Of a stretch of DNA of 60,972 bases, positions 28,421-37,280 are shown piece after piece (positions within the stretch are counted from its first letter, which is position 1; every line of letters starts with the position of its first letter). The position numbers and the translations under genes are program-made. A model generated the notes under the pieces. That model was not told where the DNA came from. It saw nothing but the letters and a program-made list of their open reading frames with translations, and did not search any database. This stretch comes from Oceanospirillaceae bacterium (GTDB lineage: Bacteria; Pseudomonadota; Gammaproteobacteria; Pseudomonadales; Balneatricaceae), in the NCBI GenBank assembly GCA_013373085.1, contig JABXIM010000110.1, positions 1 through 60,972 of the forward strand, written 5' to 3'.

Positions 28421-28879
28421 ATGTTTGATTCCAAAATGGAACATGTTTGCCGTTTGGACTATCAGCTTGCCGAACCGGAGATTATCGGGCCGGTGGGCGA
28501 AGGCCTTCGCATTATCACCCCCATTGCCGGCGGTGAAGTCTCCGGTCTCCGTTTGAATGGCAAGATTTGCCCCACTGGAGCCGACTGGGCGCTCATCCGT
28601 CGCGATGGCGTGGTCGTTATCGACGTCCGGGCGACCCTGGAAACCAACGACGGCGCCCTGATCCAGTTGACCTATACCGGTCGCGGCGATCTCGGCGAGG
28701 GCGGCTACGAAAGCTTCCTCAGGGGGGATCCGGTACCGGTGACTGAACTGCAGATCGTTCCGGTCATGCAGTGCGCACACCCTGACTACCTGTGGCTGGA
28801 TCGACCGCAGTTTGTGGGTGTCGGTGCCGCGGACCTGGCCAACTTAAAGGTATCCTACGATATCTATAAACTGAGCTGA
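28421..28879 (+). CDS. DUF3237 family protein
   Basis: 152 residues from the ATG at 28421. The family has a beta-barrel fold of unknown activity and often lies beside SDRs and hydrolases in aromatic or steroid catabolism clusters. Visible family features are GEGLRIITPIAGGEVSG, LRLNGKICPTGADWALIR, DVRATLETNDGALIQLTYTGRG and the Trp-Leu-Asp-rich end YLWLDRPQFVGVG. It sits between two SDR genes on the same strand, supporting a shared pathway. Confidence 0.85.
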   Translation: MFDSKMEHVCRLDYQLAEPEIIGPVGEGLRIITPIAGGEVSGLRLNGKICPTGADWALIRRDGVVVIDVRATLETNDGALIQLTYTGRGDLGEGGYESFLRGDPVPVTELQIVPVMQCAHPDYLWLDRPQFVGVGAADLANLKVSYDIYKLS

Positions 28880-28899
28880 GATGGGGAGGGGAGAGTCAC

Positions 28900-29461
28900 G
28901 TGGCGATGACGAAACGCGTCTACATCACCGGCGGGTCCAGCGGCATCGGCTTGGCTCTGGCGCAGCTTTATGCCAGAGCCGGTGACGATATCGTTCTGCT
29001 GGCGAGGAATCCGGGCAAACTGGATGACGCGGTAAAGGCGTGCCGCGGGCTCTGCACCCGACCGGACCAGGTCATTGCAGCCGAGTCGCTGGATATCACT
29101 GCCTACGATAGTCTACAGCGCCTACACCGCTTCCAAATTCGCGGTCAGCGGTCTGGCCCAGGTCCTGCGCCAGGAACTGCGCGGCACCGGCGTCAAGGTG
29201 AACCTGGTCTGCCCGCCCGAGGTCGCGACACCGATGGTGGCGGCGGAGGCTGACACCATCCTGCCGCAGACCCGGTTCCTGAAAGACCTGGCCGGCACAC
29301 TGTCGCCGGAGGCTGCGGCCAGCGGCATCGCCCGCGGCCTAAGCCGAGACCGGGCACTTATCGTGCCGGGCTTCAGGGCCGGCGCGATCGCCTGGATCTC
29401 GCGTCATTGCCCCTGGCTGTTCGGCAAGAGCTCGGAGCTGCTGCTGCGCTGGAAATTCTAG
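28900..29461 (+). pseudogene. Short-chain dehydrogenase with internal deletion and frameshift
   Basis: The 5' part (GTG 28900 or ATG 28906, after GGGGAGGGGAG) encodes an SDR N-terminus (VYITGGSSGIGLALAQLYARAG ... LDITAYDS) in frame 1. At about 29105-29115 the reading continues in frame 2 as VYSAYTASKFAVSGLAQVLRQEL ... LLLRWKF. The whole NNAG-to-catalytic-Ser segment, about 80 residues, is missing between them. The surviving parts resemble 3-ketodihydrosphingosine-reductase-type SDRs. A deletion that also shifted the frame explains the pattern; no functional enzyme is expected. Confidence 0.8.
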
Positions 29462-29677
29462 CGAGACGCGGTTTTACCCTTGCCGCCACTGGCACTTTTC
29501 CGCTTTGCCCGGGCCCTGCCCGGAATCCGGGGACAGTATACCTATTAGCCAGACCACCAATGTCGGCTTTGTGCTGCGGACTCACGCACACTTTATACCG
29601 GAGCCGCAGCCTTATCTGACACACCGACACCGTTCTCTGCAAACTGTTGTCGTTAAGGAGACTCCTGTCACAAGCTT

Positions 29678-30961
29678 CTACAACCGGGCCAGAACTTCCC
29701 GGGCTGCTCTGAGCCCAGAACGGTATGCGCCGGCGACCGTGGCGGGATGGTTGGCGCTGGTATGTTCACCTGCGAAGTGCAGCCGACCCATTGCAGCGGC
29801 CAGTTGGTGATGGATCCGATCATCATGGCCAACCCGCCGGTAGGAGTAGGCCCCGCGGGCCCAGGGATCGCTACCCCAGCGGGTGACGATGGCATCCTGA
29901 AGTGGAGGTGGAGTCTGCCCGAGCAGATCCTTCAGGTCTTTAAGGAAAATCTCCATTACCTGCCGGTTCGACATGCCTTCGAGTACCCGGGCCCTGTGCC
30001 CTCCAGCGAACCCCTGCAGCAGAGGGACATTCTGATAGGCCCAGCCGTTGAGGAAATAAAAAAAGTCGGGATCCACGCCACCGACGGCACTTAGGGCTTG
30101 GGATCGGGTAGCCCAGAACGGGACGGAGAAGCGGGCGGCTACCTTGAGCAGCAGGCCATTACCCAATTCGGTTGCGGCTGCGCGTTGCTCGTCGGGCAAC
30201 GGAGGAGAGAAGCAAACATCTCCGGCTCTGAGCACACCCAGGGGCAGGGTGACGATGGCAAACCTGGAACTGAGCCACTCGCGTCCGACCCGGACCGATA
30301 CAGTCTCCCGGTTTTGCCGGATGGCCTGTACGGGATGGCTCAGCCGAATATCGAGACCAGTGGCCAACTGCCCGATCAGGCTATCGAAACCACCGATTAC
30401 CATCCGGTCCTGGTCGGGGGCTTCCATATCGGCCGCCAGCCCCCGCAGTGACAGGTCCGTTTCATCGGCTCCCTCAACCAGGCGGCTGAAGCTCAGGCCC
30501 CAGCGGATAGCGTCCCGATCACTGGCTGTGATTTCCTTCGCGGCCTGACTACGATCCAGTGCCGCGGCAAGGGACAGGTCCTCCCCGGCCGGCAGCGCCG
30601 CGGCCATCTCCGAGAGCTGCCGATAGAAGCGGCCGATCAGAGCCTTCCCCTGTTCCGGCGCCAGGCGGGTACCGTCGCGAAACAGCGTCTGATCGGCATG
30701 ATTTGTCGCTGTAGTGGCCAGATGATTGTCTGTCGAAAGTGAAGCAAGAGGGTTGTGAGCGGCATCATGTAGCCACGAGGCTCCCAGCTCCACTGGAACG
30801 CCCAGGCGTCGATCGGTCCAGACCCTTCCTCCCAGCCGGTCCCGAGATTCCAGAATCTGAACAGACACCCCGGCCCGGGCCAGGTTTCGTGCGGCGGTCA
30901 GTCCGGATACCCCTGCACCAATCACGATCACTGATATCATGCAGGCAGTCTGGTCAGGCAT
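29678..30961 (-). CDS. Flavin-containing amine oxidoreductase
   Basis: 427 residues (from 30961; an internal ATG at 30940 would begin MISVIVIGAG). FAD is bound by IVIGAGVSGLTAARNLARAG, the ESRDRLGGRVWT loop and the C-terminal LHFAGEHTSANHPATVAGAYRSG, the signature of monoamine/polyamine-oxidase-type enzymes. It would oxidise a primary or secondary amine to an imine with H2O2 release. It is convergent with the SDR cluster and in line with the NCS1 permease upstream (138 bp), so uptake and oxidation of a nitrogen compound is a reasonable but unproven link. Confidence 0.85.
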   Translation of the reverse strand: MPDQTACMISVIVIGAGVSGLTAARNLARAGVSVQILESRDRLGGRVWTDRRLGVPVELGASWLHDAAHNPLASLSTDNHLATTATNHADQTLFRDGTRLAPEQGKALIGRFYRQLSEMAAALPAGEDLSLAAALDRSQAAKEITASDRDAIRWGLSFSRLVEGADETDLSLRGLAADMEAPDQDRMVIGGFDSLIGQLATGLDIRLSHPVQAIRQNRETVSVRVGREWLSSRFAIVTLPLGVLRAGDVCFSPPLPDEQRAAATELGNGLLLKVAARFSVPFWATRSQALSAVGGVDPDFFYFLNGWAYQNVPLLQGFAGGHRARVLEGMSNRQVMEIFLKDLKDLLGQTPPPLQDAIVTRWGSDPWARGAYSYRRVGHDDRIHHQLAAAMGRLHFAGEHTSANHPATVAGAYRSGLRAAREVLARL

Positions 30962-31039
30962 GGGCGGTTTGGCAAAGTTTCGGGATCAGGCCTCAGGGCA
31001 GACCCGGTCTGAAGGCCCGGTCAGGCATTAACAGAATTC

Positions 31040-31102
31040 AGGCAACGTTCGCCGACCCAGGGCCCGCAGAAACCAAATGGGACTTGTTAGCCGGTTCCTC
31101 AG
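31040..31102. mobile_element. Single right end of the GGGAACCT MITE family
   Basis: GGGCCCGCAG followed by GGGACTTGTTAGCCGGTTCC matches the right half of the elements at 5153-5420 and 53491-53583. No left end is present. It overlaps the stop codon region of the NCS1 permease gene (31099-31101). Confidence 0.6.
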
Positions 31103-32523
31103 ACAACGTGCGATTTCTTGCAACGGACGTAGTAGATCACCCCGCCCAGGATCGCGCCGATGATCCATGCATAACCGGTGAGCTGGCCGAGAAACGGGAC
31201 CCAGACCGTGGCGACCGAGAACGCCCCCGCAATGCCGAATGCGACGAGCGCATTGTCATTCCAGCCGTTGCCAAAGTGGTAGGTGCCACCCTTCAGGTCG
31301 TAGAGGTCATCGCGCTTCAGCGCCTGCTTCCGCAGGATATAGTAATCGACCATCATGATGCCGTAGAGCGGAGCCAGCGTCGCGCCGAGCGTGTTGACGA
31401 AACCGCTGATTCCGAACTCGCTGATGAAGCTCGTCCACAATCCGCCGATGAGCAGCGCGAACACCGACGTGATCATGCCCGCCTTGCGGAAGCTGATCCT
31501 GTGCGGTGACAGGTTGGCGATGCCGTTGACCGCAGGCACAAAGTTCGCGACCAGATTGATCCCGACGGTTGCGGCAAAGAACGTGATCGCGGCGATGACG
31601 CCGAGGATCACGCTGTCGGTGCGGCCGACGATCTCTGTCGGATTGATGATCTCCTCGCCATAGACAACTGCGGCACCGGCTGTCGTGAGCAATGCCAACG
31701 CCGAAAACAGAATCATGTTGAATGGCAGGCCGGCAAGGTTCCCCTTGATCATCGCGTTCTTGTCCCGGGCATAGCGCGAGAAGTCACTGAAGTTGATCAT
31801 GACTGCAGCAAAATAGGCCACCATGGTGCCGACGATTGCGATAAAGCCCTTGAACTCCGAGCCCCAGGTTCCCTCGGGATTCGCGAAGATCGTTTGGGCC
31901 TGGGACAGCAGCTGACCTTCCGATCGGTTCCACAGTACGATCACCAGGCCGATCATTACCGCGTACACGAACGGGCCAGCGATATTCAGAAAGGTTTCAA
32001 CCCAGTTCATACCGTGCCAGAAGATGAAGATGTGGAACGCCCAGACGATGACGAACGACATCCAGTCGACGCCGTCGAGACCCAGTATTTCCGTTCCCTC
32101 CGGGATCCCGGTCACCGACCGGATCAGCAGCGCAAGCGCCGTCGAGGCGAAGTAAACCTGAACGCCATACCAGAACACCGCGACCGTCGCGCGCAGAACT
32201 GCAGGCAACTTGGATCCGGCCGTACCCATGCTGGCCCGGGCGAGAACCGGGTAGGGAATGCCGTAACGCTCGCCGGCAGCGCCGGAAAGATTGACCAGTA
32301 CCATCACCATCAGGCCGGCGGTAATGAGCGCGGCGAAGGCTGTCCAACCGTTTACGCCATAGGAAATGAAAAGCGACGCCACCAGCGAATAGCCGAACAG
32401 CGACTGGATGTCGTTTGCCCAGATGTTGAAGATTGCAAACCATCCCCAGGATTTTTCTTCCTTCGTCACCGGACGCAGCGGGTCTTCGGTACCGTGCGCT
32501 GTTTCGCCATTCTTAGTCTGCAT
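31099..32523 (-). CDS. NCS1-family nucleobase/hydantoin-type cation symporter
   Basis: 474 residues with about 12 helices. I start at the ATG at 32523 because AGGAA lies 7-8 bases upstream; other ATGs at 32529 and 32547 are possible, and the open frame to 32748 is not protein-like. NCS1 features: WGWFAIFNIWANDIQSLFGYSLVASLF (TM1), PVLARASMGTAGSKLPAVLRA, and FSDFSRYARD (TM6 loop). The closest transported groups are cytosine, uracil, allantoin and hydantoins; the substrate cannot be fixed here. The gene is divergent from the HxlR regulator, and downstream is the amine oxidase. Confidence 0.88.
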   Translation of the reverse strand: MQTKNGETAHGTEDPLRPVTKEEKSWGWFAIFNIWANDIQSLFGYSLVASLFISYGVNGWTAFAALITAGLMVMVLVNLSGAAGERYGIPYPVLARASMGTAGSKLPAVLRATVAVFWYGVQVYFASTALALLIRSVTGIPEGTEILGLDGVDWMSFVIVWAFHIFIFWHGMNWVETFLNIAGPFVYAVMIGLVIVLWNRSEGQLLSQAQTIFANPEGTWGSEFKGFIAIVGTMVAYFAAVMINFSDFSRYARDKNAMIKGNLAGLPFNMILFSALALLTTAGAAVVYGEEIINPTEIVGRTDSVILGVIAAITFFAATVGINLVANFVPAVNGIANLSPHRISFRKAGMITSVFALLIGGLWTSFISEFGISGFVNTLGATLAPLYGIMMVDYYILRKQALKRDDLYDLKGGTYHFGNGWNDNALVAFGIAGAFSVATVWVPFLGQLTGYAWIIGAILGGVIYYVRCKKSHVV

Positions 32524-33009
32524 CTTCATATTCCTGTCCGATTGCATCTCTGAGCCCCTTGCTGTTACAGCCCAAAGGCCCGTCCAGACTTCCGCTTGTT
32601 CTGATATCAGTTGTTTATTTCTTATACTAGAACCTGATTTCCCATGGTGCTCAGCCATAGCGAGATTGTGTGGATGTACAGAACCTTTGCGCATACCCAA
32701 ACGTATTGCCGGCTGAAAAGCAGCCCAAGGGTGTTGCAGACTCACCAAGAAAGGGCTGCTGCTTGACCGAAAACGGCCAACACCTCTGCCATCATCCAGG
32801 TGCTCTTCGCCTGAACACTGGAAATTAGGTCGCTTTTGTACAAAACTTAATCGAACGGATGGCCAGATAAAGCCAAAAATGTTAAATACGTTAAAAACGG
32901 CTGATTGATAAAAGCTATTTTTTTAAATTAATATCATAAGGCGGTAGGCCTCATTAAAAATATGATTTTGTTTGAGTAAGACGTAAAACTCAATAAAGGC
33001 GTCAGAGAT
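32524..33009. other. Divergent intergenic region, AT-rich next to the HxlR gene
   Basis: The region between the permease and HxlR genes includes a strongly AT-rich stretch at about 32820-32990 that should hold both promoters. I could not place an operator with confidence. Confidence 0.45.
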
Positions 33010-33699
33010 ATGCTTGATTATGGCGAAGCTTGTCCTATTTCAATGGCAACTTCTGTACTCTGTGAAAAATGGACGTTGCAGATCATAAGAGAGCTTTTTT
33101 TTGGTTCTACCCGTTATTCTGAGATACAGAAGTATATTCCCAACATCTCGCCATCGCTGTTGCGAAATCGACTGCGTTTCCTCGAGGAAAAGGGCATTGT
33201 CTTTCGCAAACCCGGCGCCGCTGCTGGCCGCTTTGAGTACCATCTCACGCCTTCCGGAAAAGCCCTTGCCCCCATTCTGAATGAGCTCGGGCGCTGGGGG
33301 ATGTGCCATGCCAGCGAGGGCATGACCGATAAGCCCAATGCCGCTCCCAGCCTGGTCAGGGATATTACCGGCGGAATCAATACTGAGGAACTGCCCTCGG
33401 GCGATACGGTCATCCAACTGCACCTGACCGATGTGGAGCCTGATGCCAAGTATCACATTTATGTCCGCGACAATGTTGCTGAAGAGTGCTCTCAGGATCT
33501 GGGTTTCGACGTCGATGTGTATATCACGGCGACAACCAAGGCGTTGACCCGGGTCTGGTATGGTGAGATCGATATATATGATGCGATTGATAATGGATCT
33601 GTGAAAGTCGTTGCGCATTCAGTTTATCTAAAATCATTGAAGCGCTGGCTTGGTATCAGCTCGTTTACCACTGATAATCCTCAACCGTTTCAATCATAA
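33010..33699 (+). CDS. HxlR-family transcriptional regulator with C-terminal SCP2-like extension
   Basis: 229 residues. The first 100 carry the HxlR winged helix: CPISMATSVLCEKWTLQIIREL, FGSTRYSEIQKYIPNISPSLLRNRLRFLEEKGIV, YHLTPSGKAL. HxlR proteins usually end near residue 110; here a further 120 residues (VIQLHLTDVEPDAKYHIYV ... YITATTKALTRVWYGE) resemble a sterol-carrier-protein-2-like ligand domain seen in longer HxlR relatives. A small hydrophobic effector is likely. It is divergent from the NCS1 permease, which it may control. Confidence 0.85.
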   Translation: MLDYGEACPISMATSVLCEKWTLQIIRELFFGSTRYSEIQKYIPNISPSLLRNRLRFLEEKGIVFRKPGAAAGRFEYHLTPSGKALAPILNELGRWGMCHASEGMTDKPNAAPSLVRDITGGINTEELPSGDTVIQLHLTDVEPDAKYHIYVRDNVAEECSQDLGFDVDVYITATTKALTRVWYGEIDIYDAIDNGSVKVVAHSVYLKSLKRWLGISSFTTDNPQPFQS

Positions 33700-33786
33700 A
33701 GTACTGCATAAATTGTGGTGGCTTTCTATAGGTTTTGCCATTTTTGGATCGATACTCCTTTTGTTGCCATATTTAAAAGAATAACT

Positions 33787-33829
33787 TGGATTGTATAAGC
33801 TCGTTTAAATCTCAAAGGTATACAATCCA
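33787..33829. promoter_or_regulatory. 11-bp perfect inverted repeat
   Basis: TGGATTGTATA (33787-33797) and TATACAATCCA (33819-33829) are exact reverse complements with a 21-base spacer. It lies between HxlR and the convergent YeeE-like gene. It could be a paired operator, element ends or a terminator; there is no GC-rich stem, so a terminator is least likely. Confidence 0.55.
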
Positions 33830-33869
33830 TGCGTAACAAAACCACTGATCTGATCAGCTGGAAGCCCCG

Positions 33870-33904
33870 CAGTGGACCACCAGGACTTGTTCACAGGTTC
33901 CCTG
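33870..33904. mobile_element. Single right end of the GGGAACCT MITE family
   Basis: CCACCAGGACTTGTTCACAGGTTCCC matches the right terminal repeat of the MITE family. No partner end was found nearby. Confidence 0.5.
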
Positions 33905-33954
33905 GAGGGTGGGGCAACTTCGGGAATCTGGCCAGGCCATAAGCAAATGTCGAT

Positions 33955-34890
33955 TCAGCGCCTCCCGACTTCCGGGCTACCCATTTTCCGATGCACGTCG
34001 AGAATGAACTGGCCAAGCCTTATTCCGGCCAGAATGCAGCCGACGGTCAGAAAACCCGCTGGTGAGAACGCGGGCAGCGCGAGCAGCAGCTGGGAGTCGT
34101 TGCCGCCCATCGCCAGCGCTGCGCCGACGCCCATCAGGGTACCGGCCAGCAGGTGCAGCAACAGCGGACCGGCGGTTGTCGCGCGCAGTTGCAGCTTTTT
34201 CAGCCGGCGGGCGCCGAGCGACATGCCAATGAGCAGGGCGAGCACCAGCGCATAGCGGGACAGTGGAGGCGGCGGATGGCCGGCGCTATTCAGCGCTGCC
34301 GCTATCTGCTCCTGCATCAGGCTGCCGGGCGACCAGCCGGGCTCATAGAGGAAGAGCAACCCGGACAGCAGGCCGATTCCCATCATCCCAAACCAGAGTT
34401 TTTGTCGCGACCGGTCACCCCGCAGTGCCCGGACGGCGATCCCGCAAGACACGGTGAACAGGATCGCGAAGTGCAGGCTGTCGGGACCGGGCAGTGCCGT
34501 CACGTCCAGTTCCGGCTGCCACCAGGTCAGGGTGAACCAGCCCGCGACCCAGCCCACGGGTGTGGTCAGCATCTTAAGTTCCCCGCTGGCCAGCCGGCTC
34601 AGGGTCGAGATGCTGCAGCCCTGGTTGAAGGCAGTCCCCAGCCCGAACATCAAACCGCCGAGCGCAAATCCGGGACCGGGCTCGAACACCAGGAAGGGAA
34701 TCGTCGCACTGACGTAGGGCGCAATAGAGGCGACCACCCAGGCCAGCACACCGCAGCAGAGAATCGATATCAGCACCTCGGGTCGGCCCTGGGACCATTC
34801 CCTGACGCCGCGGACCAGGCACAGGCCGGTAATCTGCGTCAGATACCCCAGAACCGCAACCAGCAGCAGGGCGCTCAGCAGCAACAACAT
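33955..34890 (-). CDS. YeeE/YedE family (thiosulfate/sulfur transport-type) membrane protein
   Basis: 311 residues with about nine hydrophobic segments. The family motif is visible as GGLMFGLGTAFNQGCSISTLSRLASGE, containing the conserved Cys thought to relay sulfur in thiosulfate importers of this family, and again weakly as GTLMGVGAALAMGGNDSQLLL, where the second Cys is replaced. It is the last gene of the bufferin operon, 36 bp after the glutamate-synthase-like gene. Sulfur import could supply thiol chemistry for copper handling; that is inference. Confidence 0.82.
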   Translation of the reverse strand: MLLLLSALLLVAVLGYLTQITGLCLVRGVREWSQGRPEVLISILCCGVLAWVVASIAPYVSATIPFLVFEPGPGFALGGLMFGLGTAFNQGCSISTLSRLASGELKMLTTPVGWVAGWFTLTWWQPELDVTALPGPDSLHFAILFTVSCGIAVRALRGDRSRQKLWFGMMGIGLLSGLLFLYEPGWSPGSLMQEQIAAALNSAGHPPPPLSRYALVLALLIGMSLGARRLKKLQLRATTAGPLLLHLLAGTLMGVGAALAMGGNDSQLLLALPAFSPAGFLTVGCILAGIRLGQFILDVHRKMGSPEVGRR

Positions 34891-34926
34891 GGCGAAATCC
34901 CCCGGAGTGAACAGTCGACAATTCCG

Positions 34927-36453
34927 TTAAACCAGCATTTTGACCGGCTCGGGCGTGGCCGTGGGTAACGGGAACATTTCGTCCAGCGCCCGGCTGCGTC
35001 CGCCCTCCATGACCTGATGGCAGTGATAACGTTGCAGCTCGCGGGGCTCCCTGACGCCGCAGGAATGGGCGATGACGCCAACCTCATGGATCAGGTTATG
35101 CACGTAGTGACGCACGCGCTCCGCCTTGTGGTTGCGATCGAGTCCCTTCTGCAGGCGTGGATTATGCGTCGTGATGCCGGTCGGGCAGGTGTTGCGATTG
35201 CACTGCAGTGCCTGGATGCAGCCGAGCGCCATCATGAAGCCCCGTGCCGAGACCGCAAAGTCGGCGCCCATGCACAGCGCCCAGGCCACTTCCGCAGGAT
35301 TGATCAGCTTGCCCGAGGCAATGACCCTGATGCGGGATTTCAGGTTGTGACGGTGCAACCGGTCAACGAGCAGCGGCAGACTCTCGCGGATGCTCAGTCC
35401 CATGTAGTCCATCAGGCTGGTGGGCGCGGCACCGGTTCCCCCGTCGGCGCTGTCGAGGGTGATGAAGTCCGGTGCGGATTCGATACCCCGCTGCTGGATC
35501 GCCGTGAACAGGTTATCCAGCCAGCCGTAGGCCCCCAGCACGCACTTGAATCCGACCGGCTTGCCGGTCACCCGCCTTATCCGCGCGATCAGGTCCAGCA
35601 GGTCATCGACGCTGTTGATGTCGGGGTGGCGATTGGGGCTGATGGAGTCCTGTCCGACCGCGATACCGCGAATTGCCGCGATCTCCGCGCTGACCTTGGC
35701 GCCCGGGAGAATGCCGCCCTTGCCGGGTTTGGCGCCCTGGGACAGCTTGAGCTCGAACATCCGCACCTGATCGTGGGCGGCAATCTCTCGAAGGCGGGTA
35801 TCGCACAGGTTGCCCTCGGCATCGCGCACGCCGTATTTGGCCGTGCCGATCTGGAATACCAGGTCGCATCCGCTCTCGAGGTGCCAGGGAGACAGGCCTC
35901 CCTCGCCGGTGTTGAGCCAGCAGCCGGCCAGCTTCGCCCCGCGCGACAGCGCCTGGACGGCAGGTTTAGACAGTGCGCCGTAACTCATCCCGGAGATGTT
36001 GAACAGGGAACTTGCGGCGTACGGGTGGCGGCAACCGGCGCCGATGGTAACGGTGCCCGCCGGCGCGGCATCGGTGCCCAGCGTCGGGAAGGGGCAGTTG
36101 ACGAAAATCAGGGCGCCGGGCTGGTGAATATCCCGGGTCGACCCGAACGACTGGGTGGTATCGACATTCTTGGCGGCTCGATACACCCAGCTGCGCTGGG
36201 CCCGGTTGAAGGGCATTTCCTCGCGGTCCATGGCGAAGAAGTATTGCCGGAGGAAAGTCCCCAGGTGTTCGAAGAAGTATCGGAAGTGGGCCACCACCGG
36301 ATAATTGCGCCGCAGCGCCTGCCGGGTCTGGGTGATGTCGAGCAGGTACACCACCAGAAGTGCCAGCACTGCCAGTCCCACCAGCAGCACGAAGAGATAG
36401 GCCAGGGTGGAAAGAACGGTATGCACAAGGTCAAAGGTTTCGCGGGACATCAT
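34927..36453 (-). CDS. FMN-binding glutamate-synthase-domain protein, membrane-anchored
   Basis: 508 residues from the ATG at 36453, which follows AAGGAG at 7 bases. An N-terminal TM helix (VLSTLAYLFVLLVGLAVLALLVVYLL) precedes the GltB FMN/synthase barrel: GMSYGALSKPAVQALSRGA, LNTGEGGLS, LSQGAKPGKGGILPG, DSADGGTGAAP, ADFAVSARGFMMALGCIQALQC and NRNTCPTGITT. The cysteines of the last two fit the 3Fe-4S motif. There is no glutaminase domain, so this is the archaeal/GltB2-type stand-alone form whose substrate is often unknown. It is 44 bp downstream of bufC on the same strand, which suggests a role linked to the bufferin system or read-through. Confidence 0.85.
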   Translation of the reverse strand: MMSRETFDLVHTVLSTLAYLFVLLVGLAVLALLVVYLLDITQTRQALRRNYPVVAHFRYFFEHLGTFLRQYFFAMDREEMPFNRAQRSWVYRAAKNVDTTQSFGSTRDIHQPGALIFVNCPFPTLGTDAAPAGTVTIGAGCRHPYAASSLFNISGMSYGALSKPAVQALSRGAKLAGCWLNTGEGGLSPWHLESGCDLVFQIGTAKYGVRDAEGNLCDTRLREIAAHDQVRMFELKLSQGAKPGKGGILPGAKVSAEIAAIRGIAVGQDSISPNRHPDINSVDDLLDLIARIRRVTGKPVGFKCVLGAYGWLDNLFTAIQQRGIESAPDFITLDSADGGTGAAPTSLMDYMGLSIRESLPLLVDRLHRHNLKSRIRVIASGKLINPAEVAWALCMGADFAVSARGFMMALGCIQALQCNRNTCPTGITTHNPRLQKGLDRNHKAERVRHYVHNLIHEVGVIAHSCGVREPRELQRYHCHQVMEGGRSRALDEMFPLPTATPEPVKMLV

Positions 36454-36497
36454 GGATAAGCTCCTTCCGGTATTACCGGGTTCGGACGAGTATCTTT

Positions 36498-37280
36498 CTA
36501 GGAATGGGGCGAATCGCACCGCGGGATCAGCACGCCGGCGGCCAGATAGCGGGACAAGAGAGATTGCAGGTCGAGTGTCCGGTCGAGCATCAACGCCTGG
36601 TCGACGGCTTCGCCGAGGGGCTCGCCCCGGCATAGCGATGTCAGCAGGCGCCCGGCAGCGGGTTGCAATGCCCAGAGCTGAACCGTCCAGCACGGGCGCA
36701 GAACCAGTACCGTCTCACCGCCACGATTCAGGTCGACGACTTCCGGCTCGTCGACCTCGGCCTGATTGTTTTGCCAAATGCAGTGGACGGGAAAGTCGGA
36801 CGCCACCAGGTGGCAGGCCGGTCCCAGGCGGAACCGCAGCCCGGGCAAATCGGCTGCGGGCATCCGGGTCAGCACATCGAGACCGACGGGGGTATTGCCG
36901 GGTGCATGGAACACCTCGTGGCACGCCCACTCCAGACGGGCGATGTCGGCAAGGTAGGGCAGGCTGGCCGCTGGCTGGAAACTGGCAACAAAGACCGCCA
37001 TCCGGTCACCGAACTGCGCGAGGTCTCCATGTGTGGGGGGATGGTTGCGCAGGTAGCGGTCGGCAAGGTAGCGAAAAAAATCTGCGCCCACCAGTCGTTG
37101 CATGACCGGGTAAACGGCTTCCAGTGCCTCGGTCAGGGAAATCCTGAAGTTGTTGCGGTACACCTGCAGCAGCCGTGCGGCGGGCAGACGTCCGTCGGGG
37201 ATCAGCCCGTGCAGGTGCTTCAGGTCGCTACCCCAGAGATCTTCTGCAAAAGCCCGTTGCAGTCGGTTGAGGGCATTCAT
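36498..37280 (-). CDS. bufC: BufC/HvfC-like partner of the bufferin-modifying enzyme (DUF2063)
   Basis: 260 residues from the ATG at 37280, overlapping the bufB stop by 4 bp. The N-terminus (LQRAFAEDLWG ... RLLQVYRNNFRISLTEALEAVYPVMQRLVGADFFRYLADRYLRNHPP) is the diagnostic helical DUF2063 domain, followed by a mixed C-terminal domain. In characterised systems, BufC/HvfC binds the MNIO enzyme and presents the peptide precursor. Tight coupling to bufB and the bufA precursor upstream supports this role. Confidence 0.87.
   Translation of the reverse strand: MNALNRLQRAFAEDLWGSDLKHLHGLIPDGRLPAARLLQVYRNNFRISLTEALEAVYPVMQRLVGADFFRYLADRYLRNHPPTHGDLAQFGDRMAVFVASFQPAASLPYLADIARLEWACHEVFHAPGNTPVGLDVLTRMPAADLPGLRFRLGPACHLVASDFPVHCIWQNNQAEVDEPEVVDLNRGGETVLVLRPCWTVQLWALQPAAGRLLTSLCRGEPLGEAVDQALMLDRTLDLQSLLSRYLAAGVLIPRCDSPHS

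Noticed and set aside
35017-36459. Plus-strand frame opposite the glutamate-synthase-like gene
   Set aside because: Antisense shadow with Gln/Arg/Val bias and no motif.
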